From the NCBI RefSeq assembly GCF_025244725.1, contig NZ_CP104203.1, positions 3,410,001 to 3,474,000 of the forward strand: a stretch of 64,000 nucleotides of DNA. Reading direction: 5' to 3'. Numbering within the stretch: position 1 is the stretch's first letter; each line of letters opens with the position of its first letter. This document shows positions 33,753 through 41,257 of the stretch, in pieces. A model generated the notes under the pieces. That model made no database searches. It had not been told where the DNA came from and saw nothing but the letters and a program-made list of their open reading frames with translations. Made by a program: the position numbers and the translations under genes. This DNA is from Chryseobacterium oranimense. GTDB taxonomy: Bacteria; Bacteroidota; Bacteroidia; Flavobacteriales; Weeksellaceae.

Positions 33753-34417
33753 TGTACAGCAAACTAGATAATCCTGTTTATCATTCACTTAATGAATATC
33801 ACGAAAAGTTCTGCTTAAACTTCGGGGATACGAAATTTTATAACCCTGAAGTTGCTTCTTTTGGTGGCGCAGCACAGGTTTCAACAGCAGAAGACATCAC
33901 AGAATATACAAAGATCTGTGATGATTTTCTGATTTTCGGGGCCCATCCCGATCTGGGGAATTTAAAAACAGATCTGTCACAACTTGTATGTGATCAGTAT
34001 GTTCTTGAGAATCCGATTAATATTGATCTCACAGAGGAAATTATTGAGCTGAAAGAAGAAAATCAGGGTGAACTTCTGGCATTTGTGATGAAGTTTTATC
34101 CTTACTACTTTAAAGCAAGAACTCCTGAATTAGGACGCTATTTCGGCATTTTTAAAGATGGCCAATTAGCGGCTGTAACGGGCGAAAGGATGCAGATGAA
34201 TGATATGACGGAGGTAAGTGCTGTGATTACAGATACTGATCATCTGGGAAAAGGCCTGGCCAAACAGCTGGTGACTTTTGTTTCCGGAAAGATCTTTGAG
34301 GATGGAAAAACACCTTTCCTGCATGTAGCAGAAAGCAATACCGGAGCTAAAATACTCTATGAAAAGCTTGGCTTTATGCACAGAGGAAAAATAAACCTAT
34401 GGGGCGTGAAAAGATAA
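33752..34417 (+). CDS. GNAT family N-acetyltransferase
   Basis: A 221-residue acetyltransferase. The C-terminal domain has the acetyl-CoA loop DHLGKGLAKQLVTFV and the final VAESNTGAKILYEKLGFMHRG motif of GNAT enzymes. The N-terminal half (residues 1-95) is a less conserved region with DDFLIFGAHPDL. It is translationally coupled to surE. The substrate is unknown. Confidence 0.87.
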   Translation: MYSKLDNPVYHSLNEYHEKFCLNFGDTKFYNPEVASFGGAAQVSTAEDITEYTKICDDFLIFGAHPDLGNLKTDLSQLVCDQYVLENPINIDLTEEIIELKEENQGELLAFVMKFYPYYFKARTPELGRYFGIFKDGQLAAVTGERMQMNDMTEVSAVITDTDHLGKGLAKQLVTFVSGKIFEDGKTPFLHVAESNTGAKILYEKLGFMHRGKINLWGVKR

Positions 34418-34453
34418 TTTTCCTGTCCTTTTTTATTATAAGATCCTATTTTA

Positions 34454-34528
34454 TTTTCCCACAAATCTCACAAATTTTACAGATGATTGAGCATAAAAAT
34501 CTGTGCGATCTGAGAAATCTGTGGGAAA
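34454..34528. repeat. Imperfect palindrome between convergent genes
   Basis: TTTTCCCACA with AATCTCACAAATTTTACAGAT on the left is mirrored on the right by ATCTGTGCGATCTGAGAAAT and TGTGGGAAA, with one small indel. The whole ~75 bases can fold into one long hairpin. It resembles a dispersed intergenic element and may also terminate both convergent genes. Confidence 0.55.
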
Positions 34529-34534
34529 TTATTT

Positions 34535-35938
34535 TTAAAACAAAACCTTATCCTCTTTTCTCAATTCCTCAAGATATTTAATTTTATCATCCCTGTAAAA
34601 CAAATTCATGGTCTCGAAAGGAATCATTTTTAAATCTTTATTGACAATATGAACACAAGATTTTTTAATGGCACGCACATCAAAATCGTGCGCATCCATA
34701 AAATTCATGATGATAATTCTAAAGAGATTATCATAGTCTAAATTCGGAGCCGAAACTTCCGGAAGACAGCATAGTAACTGGTTTACTTTAGGCTGAACTT
34801 TATCCACAGAAATCCCGGTGCTGAAAATATCTAAAAGCTGCATTTGCAAGCCTGTATCCTGTTCGTAAACGATGGTATTTCTCGTTTCATTATTCAGCAA
34901 ATCTGCGGGGTTGATATATCTTGTAAGAGGAATGGTTTCACCTTCGAGCTTTAAAATATATCCCATCGCCAAAGCATCCGGATTACAAGGAACGGGGATA
35001 ATATCATCGGCGTTCAGAAGCGGAAACTGATTTAAAATTTCCTGCCTAACTTCTGTTAAAGTAATTTTTTCGTGGGCAGAATCCTCCCTGTTTCTTCCAG
35101 CTACCTCAACGGGCTGGAAGGTAATCCCGCGGACGCATTTCTGTTTTAAAGCAAAATCAATTAATTTTCCAATCTCGTCGATGTTTTTTCCTTTTTGAAG
35201 CACGATAACCAAAGTTGTGGAAAGATTTAATTCATTTAATTTTTCCAAAGCTTTCATCCGGACATCCGTTAAATCTTTTCCTCTGAAATCTTCCAAAACT
35301 TCGGGTTTAAAAGAATCAAACTGAAGATAAATTTCAAATTCCGGAGCATAAGTTGCCAGTTTTTCCGCAAAACCGGGATCATTCGCAATACGGATTCCGT
35401 TGGTATTGAGCATCAGATGTTTAATCGGTTTCGATTTGGCAATATCCATAATCTTAAAAAACTCAGGATGAATTGTTGGTTCTCCACCACTAATCTGTAC
35501 AACATCCGGTTCGCCTTCATTTTTAACAATGGTATCAAACATGGCTTCAATCTGCTCCAAAGTTCTGTGACTTCCATAATGTGGCGAAGACATTGCATAA
35601 CAGGTAGGACACGTCAAATTACAGCGGTCAGTGACTTCCACAATAGAAAGACAGCTGTGCTGCTCATGATCTACGCACAAACCACAGTCGTAAGGACAGC
35701 CATATTCCACATCGGTACCGAAGTGAACGGGCATTTCAGAGGCTTTATTGTAGTTTCTGATATTTTTATAGTACTGAACATCTGAAGCAATCATGGTCTT
35801 AAAAAAGCCGTGATCAGGACATCTTTTGGTCATAAAGACCGCTTCATCCTCAATAATGATCTTCGCTCCTACCCTTTTCAGGCATTCCGGACAAAGACTG
35901 ATGGTATAGTCGTAATAGGTATAATTTCTTACGGGCAT
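34535..35938 (-). CDS. Radical SAM protein of the Tes-like (COG1964) family
   Basis: A 467-residue radical SAM enzyme. Start set at 35938 (MPVRNYTYYDY) because the longer frame overlaps the upstream gene. An N-terminal zinc-ribbon or rubredoxin-like pair CPEC (16-19) and CPDHG (40-44) precedes CPYDCGLC (81-88) and the AdoMet-cluster motif CNLTCPTC (106-113), then the GGEPTIHPEF segment. This layout is that of archaeal tetraether synthase Tes and its bacterial relatives, which join lipid tails by radical chemistry. Later cysteines (LLCCLP and KSCVH) could hold another cluster. It forms an operon with an Lgt-like protein. Reaction unknown. Confidence 0.85.
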   Translation of the reverse strand: MPVRNYTYYDYTISLCPECLKRVGAKIIIEDEAVFMTKRCPDHGFFKTMIASDVQYYKNIRNYNKASEMPVHFGTDVEYGCPYDCGLCVDHEQHSCLSIVEVTDRCNLTCPTCYAMSSPHYGSHRTLEQIEAMFDTIVKNEGEPDVVQISGGEPTIHPEFFKIMDIAKSKPIKHLMLNTNGIRIANDPGFAEKLATYAPEFEIYLQFDSFKPEVLEDFRGKDLTDVRMKALEKLNELNLSTTLVIVLQKGKNIDEIGKLIDFALKQKCVRGITFQPVEVAGRNREDSAHEKITLTEVRQEILNQFPLLNADDIIPVPCNPDALAMGYILKLEGETIPLTRYINPADLLNNETRNTIVYEQDTGLQMQLLDIFSTGISVDKVQPKVNQLLCCLPEVSAPNLDYDNLFRIIIMNFMDAHDFDVRAIKKSCVHIVNKDLKMIPFETMNLFYRDDKIKYLEELRKEDKVLF

Positions 35939-35949
35939 AATTTCAATTT

Positions 35950-36183
35950 TTACATTCCTCCACAAACAAAACCGCTGATCAGGCCACAAATCAACAAAGA
36001 GATCAGCATCGTCTGCCAAAACTGTTTTTTTGTAAATTTCCTGTCGTTATTCCACTCGTAAATAACTTTTGCAACCAGGGTTACAACCAGCGAAATAGCT
36101 AAAGCAACCACGATGATTATCCCAATAATCATGACGACCACCCCGCCAAGGTTACCAACTTCCAAAAGTGTCAGCATTTTCAT
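35950..36183 (-). CDS. Small two-helix membrane protein
   Basis: A 77-residue membrane protein with two hydrophobic segments (GGVVVMIIGIIIVVALAISL and FWQTMLISLLICGLISGF) joined by a charged loop EWNNDRKFTKKQ. It overlaps the Lgt-like gene by 4 bases and is 11 bases ahead of the radical SAM gene, so it belongs to the same unit. No family recognised; it might anchor or support the radical SAM protein at the membrane. Confidence 0.75.
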   Translation of the reverse strand: MKMLTLLEVGNLGGVVVMIIGIIIVVALAISLVVTLVAKVIYEWNNDRKFTKKQFWQTMLISLLICGLISGFVCGGM

Positions 36184-36923
36184 AATTTAAATTTTATGGT
36201 GTTTTTAATTTTATAAATGTAATAAATAATCACCGAAAGAGATACCAGTTGAATCGTTCCCAAATTTCCGATGATTTCGACTTTAGGTTTGATAAAATCC
36301 AAAAAGAACCTGAATGTAAAATAACTCAGCATAAATACCTGAAAAATAAAGCCTGAAGGATATTTCCTTTTGTTCTCCATCCTTTTTAAACAGATCCATA
36401 AAACAATCAGAAAAGCAATTTCATAAAGGGCTACCGGATGTCTTAAATATTTATCACCAAGATGCATTCCGAATATTGATGTAGTAGGCAAACCGTAAGT
36501 TTCTTCATGAACCCCTGTAAGAAAACAACCGATTCTGCCGATGATTATGGCTAATATCAAAGGGTAAACAATCAAATCCCCGGTACTTTCTTTGTGGCCT
36601 ACTATCTTTTTTGCCAGTTCAACCCCGATCAGTCCAAATGCTAACCCACCAACAATGGTGTTATTGGTCCAAAATCTTTTAAAGCTGAAATTTTCGAATA
36701 AAACATAAGGATTTTCAAGGTTCCCGATAAGCTTTGAACCGATTAAAGCTCCTGCTGTTGCCCCGATGAGTACCGCTGCGGAAATATTGAAAGACAGTTT
36801 TTCGGTTGATTTTCTTTTTAAGTAAAAATAAAAGCGCATCCCAAGAAAAATACCCAGGGTTTCAAATACAGGATGTGCAAGAACTGTTTTACCGAAAATC
36901 TGAAAAGCAACAGGGAAATCCAT
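36180..36923 (-). CDS. Lgt-fold membrane protein (prolipoprotein diacylglyceryl transferase-like)
   Basis: A 247-residue integral membrane protein with about seven helices and the overall Lgt pattern: FPVAFQIFGKTVLAHP at the start, an internal GGLAFGLIG (92-100), GRIGCFLTG (129-137) and LRHPVALYE (160-168). The essential histidine of the HGG motif is replaced (V91-G92-G93), and RIGNFxNGE has become RIGCFLTGV, so normal diacylglyceryl transfer to lipoproteins is doubtful. It heads an operon with a small membrane protein and a Tes-like radical SAM enzyme, which suggests lipid chemistry. A true lgt should exist elsewhere in the genome. Confidence 0.82.
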   Translation of the reverse strand: MDFPVAFQIFGKTVLAHPVFETLGIFLGMRFYFYLKRKSTEKLSFNISAAVLIGATAGALIGSKLIGNLENPYVLFENFSFKRFWTNNTIVGGLAFGLIGVELAKKIVGHKESTGDLIVYPLILAIIIGRIGCFLTGVHEETYGLPTTSIFGMHLGDKYLRHPVALYEIAFLIVLWICLKRMENKRKYPSGFIFQVFMLSYFTFRFFLDFIKPKVEIIGNLGTIQLVSLSVIIYYIYKIKNTIKFKL

Positions 36924-36928
36924 CCTGT

Positions 36929-36936
36929 CAAAAGTA
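36929..36936 (-). promoter_or_regulatory. -7 box of the Lgt-like/radical SAM operon
   Basis: Minus-strand TACTTTTG matches TAnnTTTG and ends only 5 bases from the start codon at 36923, so the transcript would be leaderless or nearly so. Confidence 0.45.
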
Positions 36937-36993
36937 GTATATTTAAGGTAAATTACTAATTTTAATTTTTAAACAACAAATACATTCATCAAA

Positions 36994-38034
36994 ATGCGAA
37001 TAGAAAATGATATAAAACTAGGTTTTAAAGACGTGATGTTCAGACCCAAGCGTTCTACTTTAAAATCCCGTTCGGAAGTGAGTCTCGAAAGGGAATTCAC
37101 TTTCAGGCATACCAAAAAGAAATGGAGCGGCGTTCCCCTGATTGCAGCCAATATGGATACCGTGGGCACTTTTGAAATGGCCGTAGAGCTTGCCAAAGAT
37201 AAGATCATTACAGCCGTTCACAAACATTATACACCGGAAGAATGGAGCCAGTTTCTGGACAGCCAGCCCGAAAGCATTTACCAGTATATCGCTTTAAGTA
37301 CAGGTACAGGAAAAGCAGATGAGGAAAAACTCAGACTGATCCTTGAAAAGCATCCAAAAATCGAATTTCTCTGCATAGATGTAGCCAATGGTTATTCTGA
37401 GCATTTCGTTGGATTTGTGAAGAAGGCAAGGGCCAATTTTCCCGATAAGATTATCATGGCAGGGAATGTGGTTACCGGGGAAATGGTGGAAGAGCTTCTT
37501 TTGGTAGGTGCAGATATTATTAAAGTCGGCATCGGGCCTGGTTCGGTATGTACAACAAGGGTAAAAACAGGAGTAGGCTATCCGCAGCTTTCCGCCATTA
37601 TAGAATGTTCTGATGCTGCACACGGCTTAGGCGGGCATATTATCGCTGACGGGGGTTGTAAAGTTCCCGGGGATGTGGCCAAAGCTTTCGGAGGAGGTGC
37701 AGATTTTGTAATGCTGGGCGGAATGTTTGCCGGGCATGATGAAAGCGGCGGCGAAATCATTGAAGAAAATGGTAAGAAATACCGTTTGTTCTATGGGATG
37801 AGCTCAAAAACAGCAATGGATAAACATTCGGGAGGTGTGGCAGAATACCGGGCTTCGGAAGGGAAAACAGTGAAGGCGGCTTACAAAGGTCCTGTTTCGG
37901 AAACGGTGAAAGATATTTTGGGTGGCGTGCGTTCTACATGTACTTATGTAGGGGCTTCCAAACTGAAAGAATTGTCTAAGAGGACTACTTTTATCAGGGT
38001 TCAGGAGCAGGAGAACCAGATATTTAAAGACTAA
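36994..38034 (+). CDS. guaC: GMP reductase
   Basis: Converts GMP to IMP with NADPH in purine salvage. At 346 residues and without CBS domains, it is GMP reductase rather than IMP dehydrogenase. The N-terminus [19 protein letters not shown] is characteristic of GuaC, and the catalytic cysteine is in [18 protein letters not shown]. It is monocistronic, divergent from the Lgt-like operon, and ends at a strong hairpin. Confidence 0.95.
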   Translation: MRIENDIKLGFKDVMFRPKRSTLKSRSEVSLEREFTFRHTKKKWSGVPLIAANMDTVGTFEMAVELAKDKIITAVHKHYTPEEWSQFLDSQPESIYQYIALSTGTGKADEEKLRLILEKHPKIEFLCIDVANGYSEHFVGFVKKARANFPDKIIMAGNVVTGEMVEELLLVGADIIKVGIGPGSVCTTRVKTGVGYPQLSAIIECSDAAHGLGGHIIADGGCKVPGDVAKAFGGGADFVMLGGMFAGHDESGGEIIEENGKKYRLFYGMSSKTAMDKHSGGVAEYRASEGKTVKAAYKGPVSETVKDILGGVRSTCTYVGASKLKELSKRTTFIRVQEQENQIFKD

Positions 38035-38098
38035 AAATCAGGCTCTCACTGATTTTTGCAGATTGAGCAGATTTTCTTTGTTGATCCGGCAGAAAATA

Positions 38099-38131
38099 AA
38101 AACCGGCTGTACAAGATGTACAGCCGGTTTT
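38099..38131. terminator. Bidirectional terminator, guaC / fabG
   Basis: A perfect 15-bp stem, AAAACCGGCTGTACA (38099-38113) and TGTACAGCCGGTTTT (38117-38131), closes a 3-base loop between convergent genes. Confidence 0.9.
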
Positions 38132-38149
38132 CTTTTACTTTGTTTATTT

Positions 38150-38896
38150 TTAAGTCAGCATTCCGCCGTCTACGTTCAGGGTTTGTCCTGTGATGTAAGA
38201 AGCCATGTCGCTTCCTAAGAATACACATGCATTGGCTACGTCGCTTGTCTGCCCGGCTCTTTTCATCGGAATCCTGTCTCTCCATGCCTGAAGTGTTTTT
38301 TCATCCAGATCGGCCGTCATTTCAGTTTCTGTGAATCCTGGTGCAACAGCGTTACATCTGATGTTTCTTGATCCTAATTCCAGCGCGATAGATTTTGTAA
38401 ACCCGATCACTCCGGCTTTAGAAGCTGCATAATTGGACTGTCCGGCGTTTCCGCTGATCCCAACTACAGAGGTCATATTGATAATAGATCCCGATTTAGC
38501 TTTCATCATTGGCTTGATCACCGCTTTTGTAAGGTTAAATACCGAATCCAAATTGATTCTCATTACTTTGTCCCAGTCCTCTTTAGTCATTCTCAACAGC
38601 AGGTTGTCTCTTGTGATCCCTGCATTGTTGATCAGAATATCAATTTTTCCGAACTCTTCCATTACATCATCGATTAATTTTTGAGCTGCATCGTAATCTG
38701 ATGCGTCAGACTGATATCCCTTGATCTGGGTTACAGAACTTAAAGCTGCTTCCAATTCCTTGGCTTTTTCTACAGAGCCGGCGTAAGTAAATGCTACTTT
38801 TGCACCCTGTTCAGCGTACATTTCAGCGATTTTCTTTCCGATTCCTCTTGTAGCTCCGGTAATTAGTGCTACTTTTCCTTCTAATAGTTTCATCAT
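38150..38896 (-). CDS. fabG: 3-oxoacyl-[ACP] reductase
   Basis: Reduces beta-ketoacyl-ACP in fatty acid elongation. Short-chain dehydrogenase motifs: GATRGIGK near residue 14, NNAGIT near 90, the catalytic Ser and YAASKAG near 155, and the C-terminal SYITGQTLNVDGG typical of FabG. 248 residues; two consecutive ATGs (38896, 38893) are possible. It stands alone between terminator and a 169-base gap, not in a fab cluster. Confidence 0.93.
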   Translation of the reverse strand: MMKLLEGKVALITGATRGIGKKIAEMYAEQGAKVAFTYAGSVEKAKELEAALSSVTQIKGYQSDASDYDAAQKLIDDVMEEFGKIDILINNAGITRDNLLLRMTKEDWDKVMRINLDSVFNLTKAVIKPMMKAKSGSIINMTSVVGISGNAGQSNYAASKAGVIGFTKSIALELGSRNIRCNAVAPGFTETEMTADLDEKTLQAWRDRIPMKRAGQTSDVANACVFLGSDMASYITGQTLNVDGGMLT

Positions 38897-39065
38897 ATCT
38901 CTTGATAATTATATTCTTGGTAAATACTTCCGTCTTTAAAAAACGGCAATTTAGCATATTTAATTTTATACAAATTAATCAGTCCGCAAAGATATTATAA
39001 TTTGTTATTCAATACATTTGAAATCATCAAATTAGTGAATTTTTTTCTCTGTTTTTTGTCATATT

Positions 39066-40574
39066 TCAAAGACGGTTCCCCTTATTCTTAAATCTTGTGA
39101 AATAAAGAATATCTGTTTTTTTATCTTTATCCAGCTTCAATACTTCTTTCTGCCAGTAATATTTATCATAAACAATATCCTTCAAAGGTTCATTCTGAAA
39201 GTTTAAAACACCGTATTTATCCTGTTTCTTCACTACAAATTCGTTCTCAGAATTTTCAAAAGCAATAATATCATCGTAAATAAAGGGAACGATCTCCTTC
39301 CCTTTCTTATCTATTATTCCATACATCCCGCTGCTGTTTCTGCAGACGGCAGGTTTTGAGTAGAGATTGAAAATATTAAAAAAATCAGGAAGCTGCTCTT
39401 TAATGAAAACAATATCTTTCATTACTGAAGCAGATTTGTCCAATACAGAAAACTGATAATAAGCATTTTGTTTTTTAACGATAAGCTGGTCCGGATAGAA
39501 GGCAATGATCCGGGTATTTTCTTCCAGAATATTCTTCAGATCCTTATCCAGAAGCTGTTCTTGTTCTCCTTTTTTAAGGTAGATAAAATCTTTTCCTGAG
39601 ATGCTGAAATTTCGTATAAAATCATATTCCTGGGGATAAATAATTTCTCCCTGCAGATTTACAATTCCGGTTTTATTTATCTTATCATTGTAAACACTGA
39701 ACAGATGGTTAAACAGCGGCGTCAGATATTTGAAATTTGCGGGATAAAGCTTCTGGTCTTCTTTATTAAAAACGGTCGCTTTTCCTTTTTTTCTCAGATA
39801 AACATATTTTTTTTCTCCAAAATATTCCGGTGTGGCTTCATCAAAAATCTCCTCAGCCAGAATATTTTCTTCAGTATCAACAAGGCCGTACTTTCCTGTT
39901 GCTTTATTTTTGGTAATCAGGTAAGGGTAAGCATCTGAATTGTAGATCTGCTTGGAAAATTTATGCAGAGTTTGCCCATCTTTTCCTATGATTTCACTTT
40001 CATTATCTTCATTAATGATCAAGGCCCTTCCGTTTTCGAAGTGAAAATCCGATTTAAAAGCTCTGTTGCTGATTTGCTTGCCTTCCGGGTTATAAAGAAA
40101 CCATTGGTTGTCTTTCAGAACAAAAAAACGGTCTTCCCCGGCAAACTGAATTCCGTCTGAATACGGGATAATCTGCTTTCCGTTATAGTCATAAACCGCA
40201 TCTTTACCCTCTTTTGAAGAAATAATACATTCATTGCTGAGCCATGGGGTATTGAATGTCTGCTCATCTAAAGGAAGAAGCTGATTTCCTTTTTCATCAA
40301 TAACCGCCGATCTTGTCTTGTAATTAGATTCTTCAGCAGTAAGAATAAACCTGTTTTTAAAAATATGCGAAATGCTGTAAGGCGATTCAAAGGTTATATT
40401 TCCTAATGAATCTACAATGCTCCTGGTCTTTGTTTTGGGATCATATGTGGTTCCGTAACCTCTGGAATAAGAAGTCACTTCCTTTCCGGTCTTTTTTGAT
40501 AAAAGAATTTTGGTATACTGATTGGTCTGGGCCATACACACTGATGAGCACAGTGCGAAAACTAAGTTTTTCAA
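39066..40574 (-). CDS. Exported WG-repeat protein
   Basis: A 502-residue protein with a short signal peptide (KNLVFALCSSVCMAQ) and a chain of WG-type repeats through the whole length, recognised by units such as KTGIVNLQGEIIYPQEYDFI, GMYGIIDKKGKEIVPFIYDDI and KYGVLNFQNEPLKDIVYD. These form beta-propeller-like or solenoid scaffolds of unknown binding specificity. It starts 6 bases after rsmI ends and is the last gene of that operon. Confidence 0.85.
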   Translation of the reverse strand: MKNLVFALCSSVCMAQTNQYTKILLSKKTGKEVTSYSRGYGTTYDPKTKTRSIVDSLGNITFESPYSISHIFKNRFILTAEESNYKTRSAVIDEKGNQLLPLDEQTFNTPWLSNECIISSKEGKDAVYDYNGKQIIPYSDGIQFAGEDRFFVLKDNQWFLYNPEGKQISNRAFKSDFHFENGRALIINEDNESEIIGKDGQTLHKFSKQIYNSDAYPYLITKNKATGKYGLVDTEENILAEEIFDEATPEYFGEKKYVYLRKKGKATVFNKEDQKLYPANFKYLTPLFNHLFSVYNDKINKTGIVNLQGEIIYPQEYDFIRNFSISGKDFIYLKKGEQEQLLDKDLKNILEENTRIIAFYPDQLIVKKQNAYYQFSVLDKSASVMKDIVFIKEQLPDFFNIFNLYSKPAVCRNSSGMYGIIDKKGKEIVPFIYDDIIAFENSENEFVVKKQDKYGVLNFQNEPLKDIVYDKYYWQKEVLKLDKDKKTDILYFTRFKNKGNRL

Positions 40575-40580
40575 TGAAAT

Positions 40581-41255
40581 TTAAATAGAATTATTGACAA
40601 TAAGAACGATCTCTCCTTTTAAAGTTTTGCTTTTGGAAAATTCAATTAATTCATTGATTGTTCCCCGTTTCGTCTCTTCAAATTTTTTGGAAATTTCCCT
40701 GCTCAGGCTTGCTTTTGTTTCTTCACCAAAGAATTCTTTGATCTGTTCCAGAGTGGTATTGATCTTATGCGGGCTTTCGTATAAAACAATAGTCTTTTTT
40801 TCTTCTGCAAGCTGTTTCAACTTGGTCTGTCTTCCTTTTTTCTGGGGAAGAAATCCTGCAAATAGAAACTCATTATTGGGAAGCCCGGAAACCACAAGTG
40901 CCGGAATTAAAGCTGTTGCTCCGGGAAGACAGATCATTTCGATATTGTTATCGGATCCTGCTTTTGCAAGAAGATAACCCGGATCTGAAATTCCGGGAGT
41001 TCCCGCATCTGTAATAATGGCAATATTCTGCCCGCTTTTAAGGTCACCGATCACTTTTTCAGTGGCCTGGTGTTCGTTGTGAAGGTGATAGGATTTTAAA
41101 GGTTTTGAAATTTCAAAATGCTTTAAAAGTATTCCTGATGTCCTGGTGTCTTCACACAAAATATAATCAACTTCCTTAAGGACTTTTATCGCCCTGAAGG
41201 TCATATCTTCTAAGTTCCCGACGGGTGTGGGAACAAAATATAAGATTCCGCTCAA
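40581..41255 (-). CDS. rsmI: 16S rRNA (cytidine(1402)-2'-O)-methyltransferase
   Basis: Methylates the 2'-hydroxyl of C1402 in 16S rRNA. The N-terminus ILYFVPTPVGNLEDMTFRA and CEDTRTSGILL, the glycine-rich ITDAGTPGISDPG and LPGATALIPALVVSG are the tetrapyrrole-methylase-fold motifs of RsmI. At 224 residues it lacks the C-terminal helical extension of the E. coli enzyme. Three bases separate it from the upstream acidic protein. Confidence 0.94.
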   Translation of the reverse strand: MSGILYFVPTPVGNLEDMTFRAIKVLKEVDYILCEDTRTSGILLKHFEISKPLKSYHLHNEHQATEKVIGDLKSGQNIAIITDAGTPGISDPGYLLAKAGSDNNIEMICLPGATALIPALVVSGLPNNEFLFAGFLPQKKGRQTKLKQLAEEKKTIVLYESPHKINTTLEQIKEFFGEETKASLSREISKKFEETKRGTINELIEFSKSKTLKGEIVLIVNNSI

Positions 41256-41257
41256 AA

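Noticed and set aside
35950..36019. N-terminal extension of the radical SAM frame to 36019
   Set aside because: It would overlap the small membrane gene by 70 bases and adds acidic residues before the well-conserved N-terminus at 35938.
36939..36993. Possible promoter of guaC
   Set aside because: No TAnnTTTG match was found in the gap before guaC.
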